From contig JAJYOO010000177.1 in assembly GCA_021796155.1 (NCBI GenBank), positions 1-5,847 of the forward strand: a DNA stretch of 5,847 nucleotides, given 5' to 3'. The first letter of the stretch is position 1. The number at the start of each line of letters is the position of its first letter. The position numbers were made by a program, and so were the translations under genes. This stretch comes from Chloroflexota bacterium. GTDB lineage: Bacteria; Chloroflexota; Anaerolineae; Anaerolineales; Villigracilaceae. Shown here piece after piece: positions 1 to 5,244 of the stretch. The notes below the pieces were generated by a model. That model made no database searches and was not told the origin of the DNA. It worked only from the letters and a program-made list of their open reading frames with translations.

Positions 1-222
1 GATGTTAAATTCGTAATATTGCCAGTCGCTGAGATGATTGTAATTTGAGATAACCGCAGTGTTGACGTGTACCTGAAGAGTGATTGTCTGCCCCAGTGGG
101 AATGTATTTCCATTGCTGGGTTTTGTGATGTGGAGAATGCCTTCATGCGACAATCCGCACCCGCTCATCGCCAGACTGACAAGCGATATGAATGTAACAA
201 CCAATAAAAACTTTATTTTCAT
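1..222 (-). CDS. Putative lipoprotein, N-terminal part (gene runs off the left edge)
   Basis: Reading the minus strand from 222 gives 74 codons open to the window edge with no stop. The protein begins MKIKFLLVVTFISLV, a basic N-terminus followed by a hydrophobic stretch (residues 5-18), and then a lipobox-like M-S-G-C with the predicted lipidated cysteine at residue 22. This is a signal peptidase II type export signal, so the mature protein should be anchored on the outer face of the membrane. Residues 30-53 (I-L-H-I-T-K-P, then G-N-T-F-P-L-G-Q, then alternating hydrophobics) resemble the first strands of a bacterial Ig-like domain of the 'P..G..f..G' type; this is a pattern match only. An ATG at 228 is also in frame, but it directly abuts the Shine-Dalgarno sequence, whereas the ATG at 222 has ideal spacing and is preferred. 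The function is unknown. The gene is divergent from the sirtuin gene. Confidence 0.75.
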   Translation of the reverse strand, partial: MKIKFLLVVTFISLVSLAMSGCGLSHEGILHITKPSNGNTFPLGQTITLQVHVNTAVISNYNHLSDWQYYEFNI

Positions 223-228
223 CTGCAT

Positions 229-236
229 CTCCTTTT
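229..236 (-). promoter_or_regulatory. Ribosome binding site of the lipoprotein gene
   Basis: The minus strand reads AAAAGGAG here, followed by six bases and then the ATG at 222. This strong Shine-Dalgarno match selects the ATG at 222 over the in-frame ATG at 228, which begins immediately after the GGAG. Confidence 0.75.
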
Positions 237-251
237 GTGGCTCGCATTCTA

Positions 252-281
252 TCTATAAAATCGGGACTTGCTATGGGTCAT
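252..281 (-). promoter_or_regulatory. Weak candidate sigma70-type promoter for the lipoprotein gene
   Basis: On the minus strand, ATGACC (276-281; 4 of 6 against TTGACA) and TATAGA (252-257; 4 of 6 against TATAAT) are separated by 18 bases. Transcription would begin near 245, leaving a leader of about 23 bases that includes the ribosome binding site. The geometry is sensible, but the boxes are degenerate and such matches occur by chance. Confidence 0.3.
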
Positions 282-309
282 TGGTTTGATTAATGCCGTA
301 AGGTACAAT
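281..309 (+). promoter_or_regulatory. Candidate promoter for the sirtuin gene
   Basis: TACAAT at 304-309 matches the -10 consensus at five of six positions. TTGGTT at 281-286 lies 17 bases upstream as a poor -35 box (only TTG matches). The expected transcription start near 316 is only a few bases before the ATG at 320, so a promoter here implies an almost leaderless transcript. This agrees with the absence of a well-spaced Shine-Dalgarno sequence before the sirtuin. Confidence 0.35.
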
Positions 310-319
310 TGAAAAGGTT

Positions 320-1078
320 ATGGATTTTCCAATCGAACTCATCAATGTTCTACAAACTTCCAGCCGCGTCGCCGCATTGACCGGGGCCGGAGTCTCACAA
401 GAGAGCGGACTCCGCACCTTCCGCGATACTCAAACCGGACTTTGGGCGCAGTACAGACCCGAAGAATTGGCCTCGCCTGAAGCCTTTTCCCGTGATCCCA
501 AATTGATTTGGGATTGGTACGCGTGGCGGCGCGAAGCGGTCAAAGCCGTGCGTCCGAATCCCGGACATTATGCTTTAGCTGGGATGGCGCGTCGTATTCC
601 AGATTTCACATTGATCACACAAAACGTGGATGGCTTGCATCGCATGGCGGGCAGTCCGCAAGTGATCGAGTTGCATGGAAATATCCAGCATGTGCGTTGT
701 TCTGAATGCGGCATGATTACTGATGATTGGGATGACGACGATACAAATGTCCCGCGATGTCATTCGTGCGGCGGATTGCTCAGGCCGCATGTGGTTTGGT
801 TTGGCGAAGCCCTGCCACGCAGCGAGCTTGAATCGGCGATGGAGGCCGCGCGCAATTGCCAAATATTTTTCTCCATTGGCACGTCAGGAGTTGTCCAGCC
901 TGCCGCGACCTTGGCGTATGCCGCGCATAATCGTGGCGCCGTCGTTGTTGAGATCAATGCCGAGCAAACGCCGCTCACGCCCAAAGCAGATTTCTTCTTT
1001 CAAGGAAAGTCCGGCGAGATTTTGCCGGAGTTGGTGAAAGCGGTTTGGGATGATTTGACCGTGGACGGTAGACCATAG
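320..1078 (+). CDS. cobB: NAD-dependent protein deacylase, sirtuin family (CobB/SIRT5-like)
   Basis: This is a complete 252-residue sirtuin, the normal size for a bacterial CobB-type enzyme. The family removes acyl groups from protein lysines using NAD+, giving nicotinamide and O-acyl-ADP-ribose, in the cytoplasm. All hallmarks are visible: the Rossmann NAD-binding motif G22-A-G-V-S followed by S29-G-L-R-T-F-R35; T100-Q-N-V-D104 for NAD/nicotinamide binding; catalytic H119 in E-L-H-G; zinc ligands C127, C130, C147 and C150; the G-G-L-L-R-P-H-V-V-W-F-G-E stretch (151-163); and G187-T-S-G for the second NAD contact. Y67 and R70 form the Y-x-x-R pair that in SIRT5 and E. coli CobB binds the carboxylate of succinyl- or malonyl-lysine, so desuccinylase activity is plausible. 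The start is fixed by an in-frame stop at 299-301 with no other ATG, GTG or TTG between. The Shine-Dalgarno sequence is poor (AAAAGG only two bases from the ATG). The last residues, V-D-G-R-P, fall in a 7-bp repeat. The gene stands alone and is convergent with the amylase cluster. Confidence 0.95.
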   Translation: MDFPIELINVLQTSSRVAALTGAGVSQESGLRTFRDTQTGLWAQYRPEELASPEAFSRDPKLIWDWYAWRREAVKAVRPNPGHYALAGMARRIPDFTLITQNVDGLHRMAGSPQVIELHGNIQHVRCSECGMITDDWDDDDTNVPRCHSCGGLLRPHVVWFGEALPRSELESAMEAARNCQIFFSIGTSGVVQPAATLAYAAHNRGAVVVEINAEQTPLTPKADFFFQGKSGEILPELVKAVWDDLTVDGRP

Positions 1079-1094
1079 ATCGTCCACGGTCCAC
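1057..1094. repeat. Imperfect 7-bp tandem repeat forming an inverted repeat
   Basis: The plus strand divides into successive heptamers: GACCGTG (1057), GACGGTA (1064), GACCATA (1071), GATCGTC (1078), CACGGTC (1085), then CAC. Because some units are near-complements, the block also folds: 1058-1067 (ACCGTGGACG) is the exact reverse complement of 1081-1090 (CGTCCACGGT), with a 13-base loop. The sirtuin stop codon (1076-1078) lies inside the loop. The block fills most of the gap to the convergent GH13 gene, whose stop is at 1100-1102. Confidence 0.75.
1058..1090. terminator. Possible bidirectional terminator hairpin between convergent genes
   Basis: A perfect 10-bp GC-rich stem with a 13-base loop lies between two converging genes, 9 bases after the GH13 stop on the minus strand and overlapping the sirtuin stop on the plus strand. 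Neither flank has the run of T expected of a Rho-independent terminator, so it may only pause polymerase or protect mRNA ends. The position supports the role; the missing T tract argues against it. Confidence 0.4.
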
Positions 1095-1099
1095 TGCCT

Positions 1100-2593
1100 T
1101 CACTTCAACACAACACCACTGCGCGGCGGGATTGTTAATTGAATTGTTTTTCCTTCAACTTGATAACCAGCTTTTCCAAAAAGAATGTGTGTCTTTCTGC
1201 GGCTTGCCCCGACATTGCTCAATGCGATGGTGCGTACTGATTCGTCTGCGTTCAATGCGATAATGATTTTCTTATCATCCTGTGAACGCGCAAATACAAA
1301 AACATCGTTGGCAGAATAGAGCCGTTCGTATTTTCCCCAGCGTAAAGCCTTACTCGATTTGCGAAGTGCAATCAATCCTTTGACAAAATCATGCAGGTCA
1401 TGATTCCATTTTGATTCGTCCCATGGGAAAGATTTGCGGCAATCGGGATCATGCTTTCCGTCGAGACCGATTTCGTCGCCGTAGAAAATGCACGGGGCAC
1501 CAGGGTAGGTGAGGAGAAACGTCAGGGCGAGTTTAAGGCTGTTGAGGTCGCGCCCGGCACAAGTCAGGAAACGAGGCGTGTCGTGACTATCCAGCAGATT
1601 GAGCTGAACACGCGTCACATCTGGATGATACATTCCGAGAATCGAATCAATCCGATTTGCGAATTCATTTGCATCAATGTTTCCAACAAACCCTTGGTAG
1701 CCTCCAGACTTTAGGGTCTCGTTCATGTCGAGATGCTTGCCGGTAAAAAAACTCAAACAAGCTGCCGTGACGAGATAATTCATGCTGGCGTCGAATTGAT
1801 CTCCCTGAAGCCAGCGGCGTGCGTCATGCCAGATTTCGCCAACGATGTAAACTTCAGGATTGATGGTTTTTACGCGGCGGCGAAATTCCTGCCAGAAAGA
1901 ATCGTCATTGATTTCGCCGGGCACGTCGAGACGCCAGCCGTCAATTCCGAATTTGATCCAGTATTCGGCCACACTAAAAATAAATTCGCGGACCGCGGGT
2001 GTATTGGTGTTGAACTTTGGCAGCGCTGGCAAATTCCACCAGCCTTGATAGCCGATGGCTTTTAAACTTCCTTCGCGTTCGATGGCTTGTTGTTCCTCCG
2101 GCGAAGGATACGCTCCCCAATGTCTCTTGCCATTCAAGCGGTCAGGATCGAAATGGAACCAATCCACGTAAGGCGAACCTGCACCGTTTTCGAGCGTTTG
2201 ATGAAATTGCCAAAGGCCGCGGCTGGCGTGGTTGAAAACGCCGTCGAGTACGACGCGCATTTTTCTTTTATGTGCGTGATCCAAAAGCTCGCGCAACGCG
2301 TCGTTTCCACCGAGCAGCGGATCAACGTTGAAATAATCATATGTATGATAACGATGATTGGATGCCGAGGCAAAAACCGGTGTGAAATAAATGGCGGTGA
2401 TGCCGAGGCCTTGCAGGTAATCAAGATGCTCGGTGACGCCACGCAGATCGCCGCCTTTGAATCCGTGATTGGTCGGCGGTGTGTCCCATGCTTCGAGATT
2501 CAATCCCTTTTTATTTACGCGTTCGGATTTTGCAAAACGGTCTGGAAAGATTTGATAAAAGATGGCGTTTGTTACCCAGTGAGGTGTATCCAT
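1100..2593 (-). CDS. Cytoplasmic GH13 alpha-glycosidase, neopullulanase/cyclomaltodextrinase-like
   Basis: The product is 497 residues with no signal peptide, a GH13 enzyme predicted to hydrolyse alpha-1,4 (and perhaps alpha-1,6) links in imported maltodextrins. The (beta/alpha)8 barrel starts almost at once (W-V-T-N-A-I-F-Y-Q-I-F-P-D-R-F, residues 6-20). Conserved regions in order: S-N-H-R-Y-H-T-Y-D-Y (78-87); region I D117-G-V-F-N-H122; region V L-P-K-F-N (191-195), close to the M-P-K-L-N signature of GH13_20; region II G219-W-R-L-D223 with the nucleophile D223; region III G252-E253 with acid/base E253; region IV L-L-D-S-H-D338 with the stabilising D338. A short beta-sandwich C domain ends the protein. 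The N-terminal CBM34-like domain of classical neopullulanases (about 590 residues) is absent, so dimerisation through that domain is not expected. The start is supported by GAGG (2601-2604) seven bases before the ATG. It is last in the cluster, 47 bases after the lipoprotein amylase, probably co-transcribed. Exact substrate preference cannot be read from sequence. Confidence 0.9.
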   Translation of the reverse strand: MDTPHWVTNAIFYQIFPDRFAKSERVNKKGLNLEAWDTPPTNHGFKGGDLRGVTEHLDYLQGLGITAIYFTPVFASASNHRYHTYDYFNVDPLLGGNDALRELLDHAHKRKMRVVLDGVFNHASRGLWQFHQTLENGAGSPYVDWFHFDPDRLNGKRHWGAYPSPEEQQAIEREGSLKAIGYQGWWNLPALPKFNTNTPAVREFIFSVAEYWIKFGIDGWRLDVPGEINDDSFWQEFRRRVKTINPEVYIVGEIWHDARRWLQGDQFDASMNYLVTAACLSFFTGKHLDMNETLKSGGYQGFVGNIDANEFANRIDSILGMYHPDVTRVQLNLLDSHDTPRFLTCAGRDLNSLKLALTFLLTYPGAPCIFYGDEIGLDGKHDPDCRKSFPWDESKWNHDLHDFVKGLIALRKSSKALRWGKYERLYSANDVFVFARSQDDKKIIIALNADESVRTIALSNVGASRRKTHILFGKAGYQVEGKTIQLTIPPRSGVVLK

Positions 2594-2621
2594 TTGTAAA
2601 CCTCGTGTTTTTTCTACAATT

Positions 2622-2639
2622 ACGCAGATTGACCAGATT
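2622..2639. repeat. Short direct repeat in the gap between the two GH13 genes
   Basis: ACGCAGATT (2622-2630) is followed by ACCAGATT (2632-2639): the same unit with one base deleted, at about 10-bp spacing. On the minus (sense) strand it reads as two AATCTG-containing units just after the amylase stop. The 47-bp gap (2594-2640) otherwise holds only the downstream gene's Shine-Dalgarno sequence; I see no terminator or convincing promoter in it, which favours co-transcription of the two GH13 genes. Confidence 0.4.
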
Positions 2640-2640
2640 A

Positions 2641-4239
2641 TTATTGTTTGATTTCTAAAATGTACATTCCGTATGGCGGAACTTCGGCGAGCGGTTTGAA
2701 ATTGGAAAAACTTCCATTTGAATTGATTGTCAAATCAGCAAATGTTCCCGTGCCGAAAATTGGCGATAAAACTGCATTGCCGGGCTTGAGATTTGAATTG
2801 GAAAGCGTTGGGCCATAATCGGTGGCGGGCTTATTTTGTAAGTTCGCAAATACGAGCAACGCTTCGTTGTTTTCCATGCGAAGAGCGGCATAAAGACTCG
2901 GATTATTTGTATTTAGTAATGTCAACGACCCGGTTCGCAATGCGAAGTTTTGAGTCCGAATGGAAATCAACTGACGATAAAGTGAGAGCAACGAATTCGG
3001 ATCATTTGTCTGCGCGGCAACATTGACTGTCGAAAAGTCACTTGCGAGCGGTTCCCACGGCGTCCCAGCGGTGAAGCTGGCGTTGTTGGTCGAATCCCAT
3101 TGCATTGGACGGCGAATATCTTCGTCGGGTTTTTCGCCCTGCATTCCAATTTCTTCGCCATAATAAATATACGGCGTGCCTGGCGTGGTCAGCATGAGGA
3201 ACGCGGCAAGCTTGGCTTTGTCCGTGTTCCCATACAGTTGACTCATGACGCGATTCTGGTCGTGGTTGGTCAGGAACGTTCCGTAATTACCGTCAGGCAT
3301 ATCTTGTAGTGCAAAGGTCAATGCGCTGTTGATAGCGGAATTGGACCCGCCGTTGGCGCTATTAACGAAGCTGGCCGCCAATTCAAAATTGAAGATTTGA
3401 TCCAATTGATTCCCCGTGTATGTTTTTGCGAGCGATGAGCCTGCGCCGAAAACTTCGCCAATTGTGTATGCGTTGGGATTATCGGATTTGTAGGATTGAT
3501 AAAAACCTTTTAGCCATTCGTGCGTGGATGGCGTGTTCTCGGTTTTGCTGCCTTCTTCGATGAGACGGTTGATTGCGTCCATGCGAAAGCCGTCTACACC
3601 GACATCGTTCAGCCAGAAGCGAATCACATTTTCCATTTGTGTGGTCACAGCTGGATTGCGATAATTTAAGTCGGGCATTGTCGGACTGAAGATGCCAAAG
3701 TAGTAACCCGTTTTTCCCTGATACCAAAAACTTCCCTGGCTTGAGTCAGACCAAACATACCAATCCCGATATGGCGAATTTATGTCGTTGTTTGCATTCA
3801 CAAAGAAGGGGTGCTGGCTCGAAGTGTGATTGAGAACCATGTCAATAATGATGTGAATGTTTCGTTTATGCGCTTCGGCAAGCAAATGCTTGAAATCGTC
3901 CATCGTCCCATAATCAGGATTGACATTGTAGTAATCTGTTACATCATATCCATGATACGAAGGCGATGGATTGATGGGCATGAGCCAAATGGCATTGATA
4001 CCCAGCGATTGAAGGTAATCAAGTTTGGCAGTGACGCCATTAAAGTCGCCAATGCCATCTCCGTTCGAATCATAAAAGCTACGGACGAAAAGCTCATAGA
4101 ATACCGCGTCGCGCCACCACGGATGGGAAGGCGGTTGAGGCGTTGGTGAAGCTGTCGAAATGGGAGCCGGTGGAGTCGCCGCAGGAACGCAGGCAGCGAG
4201 GGCGAGGGTCAAAAGAATGGGAATCAATTGTTTGGTCAT
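2641..4239 (-). CDS. Secreted lipoprotein alpha-amylase, GH13 (GH13_36-like)
   Basis: This 532-residue GH13 enzyme is predicted to act outside the membrane on starch or maltodextrins. The N-terminus is a lipoprotein signal (hydrophobic residues 5-15, then L-A-A-C with the lipidated cysteine at 17), followed by a Pro/Thr/Ser-rich linker (18-40) that should hold the catalytic domain off the membrane. The barrel begins at W41-W-R-D-A-V-F-Y-E. D57-S-N-G-D-G-I-G-D65 is the calcium-binding loop typical of oligo-1,6-glucosidase relatives. Region I is D133-M-V-L-N-H138; region V is M188-P-D-L-N192, the signature of the group intermediate between oligo-1,6-glucosidases and neopullulanases (GH13_36); nucleophile D221 in G-F-R-M-D; acid/base E262; stabiliser D327 in N-H-D. 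A C-terminal beta domain closes the protein. The start is chosen because it is the only one giving the signal peptide, yet no Shine-Dalgarno sequence is visible and a terminator-like hairpin lies just before it. Alternatives within GH13 (alpha-glucosidase, maltogenic amylase) remain possible. Confidence 0.9.
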   Translation of the reverse strand: MTKQLIPILLTLALAACVPAATPPAPISTASPTPQPPSHPWWRDAVFYELFVRSFYDSNGDGIGDFNGVTAKLDYLQSLGINAIWLMPINPSPSYHGYDVTDYYNVNPDYGTMDDFKHLLAEAHKRNIHIIIDMVLNHTSSQHPFFVNANNDINSPYRDWYVWSDSSQGSFWYQGKTGYYFGIFSPTMPDLNYRNPAVTTQMENVIRFWLNDVGVDGFRMDAINRLIEEGSKTENTPSTHEWLKGFYQSYKSDNPNAYTIGEVFGAGSSLAKTYTGNQLDQIFNFELAASFVNSANGGSNSAINSALTFALQDMPDGNYGTFLTNHDQNRVMSQLYGNTDKAKLAAFLMLTTPGTPYIYYGEEIGMQGEKPDEDIRRPMQWDSTNNASFTAGTPWEPLASDFSTVNVAAQTNDPNSLLSLYRQLISIRTQNFALRTGSLTLLNTNNPSLYAALRMENNEALLVFANLQNKPATDYGPTLSNSNLKPGNAVLSPIFGTGTFADLTINSNGSFSNFKPLAEVPPYGMYILEIKQ

Positions 4240-4245
4240 GGGGAC

Positions 4246-4277
4246 AAAAATTCGGGGCGGCCTGTCTGACCGCCCCG
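4246..4277 (-). terminator. Rho-independent terminator after malG, abutting the amylase start
   Basis: On the minus strand the stem CGGGGCGG (4277-4270) pairs perfectly with CCGCCCCG (4260-4253) around a 9-base loop, and is followed by AATTTTT (4252-4246). The hairpin begins 7 bases after the MalG stop (4285-4287), and the T tract ends 6 bases before the amylase ATG (4239). An 8-bp, almost all G-C stem followed by a T run is a textbook intrinsic terminator. On the plus strand the stem is followed by only four T, so the minus direction is favoured. Inside an operon it would reduce expression of the downstream GH13 genes relative to the transporter. Confidence 0.7.
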
Positions 4278-4284
4278 TTTTGCT

Positions 4285-5244
4285 TTAGCCTTTTACACCG
4301 CCTATGGCAAGGCCTCCAACAAAATAACGCTGGACGAACAAATAAACAATCGTGACCGGTAAAGCGATCAAGATGGACATCGCGGCGAAGTGCGACCATG
4401 GCGTAGTGTTCGAGTATTGCCCGACCATGTTGTAAAGTGCCATCATCAACGTGAAATCTTTTGGGTTGGTCAGGAATAGCCAGGACGTGGCGAATTCCGT
4501 CCAGGTGCTCATGAAGCCGAGGAAAAAGGTCACGGCCAGAACCGGCGTTGAGAGCGGAAGCGTGACGCGGAAGAAAGCTGTATTCGGCGTGCAGCCATCA
4601 ATCAACGCGGCTTCTTCAAGCTCCTTGGGGATCGTGTCGAGGTAGCCTTTCATATTCCAAATTGCGAAAGGCAAAGAGCCGGAAAGAACGGCGAGGCCAA
4701 CGCCGATGAGTGAGTTGCGAAGATTGAACACTTGACCGCCGATATCAAATTGAACTTTGTTGAGCAGGACGAATAATGCGGGCAATGTGGCAATCGAGGG
4801 AAGCATCAGCACGGTCAAAACTGCGATCATTAAAACCTGACGACCAGCAAAGCGCAGACGGGAAAATGCGTAGGATGCAAATACGCCAACAACGATGGAT
4901 GCAATACCCGTTATCGTTGCCAACCTGAAACTATTGAACATCAACTGGCCCAGGCTGACCGGGTTGGCGGTTGGTTGTTGAATCACATCCTCATACGCTT
5001 TTAGCGACAGACCGCCTTGAAACGGATTCAGACGAAGCTCGATTGGACGCGAAATATCGCGGGGGTCGAAGGACATGCTAACGACCCACAAAATTGGATA
5101 AATTACTATTGCGGCCATCAGCAAAAGGAATAGCTGGCTGAGAATCTGCGAGCCAAAGGACATGCCACGTTCTCCAGTGGGAGTGCGTCCCTGCAGGAAC
5201 CAGCGGATACGGGTAAGGAAGGGTGGCTTTTTAGAATTAAGCAT
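4285..5244 (-). CDS. malG: ABC transporter permease, MalG-like (maltodextrin/carbohydrate uptake, CUT1)
   Basis: The product is 319 residues, an inner-membrane subunit of a binding-protein-dependent sugar importer that pairs with the MalF-like protein encoded just before it. Hydrophobic segments suggest six membrane helices: about 33-57, 106-128, 137-162, 178-198, 233-257 and 288-308. The EAA loop that docks onto the ATPase is clear: E211-A-A-L-I-D-G217 continuing to T-L-P230. The protein ends F-V-G-G-L-A-I-G-G-V-K-G, very typical of MalG/CUT1 permeases. The N-terminal 30 residues are basic and presumably cytoplasmic. The start ATG overlaps the upstream stop by 8 bases, and GGAG at 5252-5255 lies seven bases before it, so translation is probably coupled to MalF. 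The sugar is inferred as maltodextrin from the two downstream GH13 genes; the CUT1 family also imports other oligosaccharides, so the symbol is by analogy. Confidence 0.88.
   Translation of the reverse strand: MLNSKKPPFLTRIRWFLQGRTPTGERGMSFGSQILSQLFLLLMAAIVIYPILWVVSMSFDPRDISRPIELRLNPFQGGLSLKAYEDVIQQPTANPVSLGQLMFNSFRLATITGIASIVVGVFASYAFSRLRFAGRQVLMIAVLTVLMLPSIATLPALFVLLNKVQFDIGGQVFNLRNSLIGVGLAVLSGSLPFAIWNMKGYLDTIPKELEEAALIDGCTPNTAFFRVTLPLSTPVLAVTFFLGFMSTWTEFATSWLFLTNPKDFTLMMALYNMVGQYSNTTPWSHFAAMSILIALPVTIVYLFVQRYFVGGLAIGGVKG

Noticed and set aside
80..289. Plus-strand open frame of 69 codons at the left edge
   Set aside because: It lies antisense to the lipoprotein gene, has no ribosome binding site, and its product has no recognisable domain.
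320..2593. Functional link between the sirtuin and the maltodextrin genes
   Set aside because: They are convergent, separated by a hairpin, and share no regulatory sequence that I can see. Adjacency alone does not support a shared system.
2087..2599. Plus-strand open frame of 170 codons inside the GH13 gene
   Set aside because: It is the antisense shadow of a gene whose catalytic motifs are intact; its product has no coherent domain. The same applies to the other antisense frames over both amylases and the permeases.
4282..4310. Possible internal promoter for the amylase at the end of malG (TTGCCA, 17 bases, TAAAGC on the minus strand)
   Set aside because: The -35 is good, but the -10 matches only three of six positions, and the predicted start would lie inside the hairpin arm, leaving most of the terminator intact. 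It is too weak to annotate.
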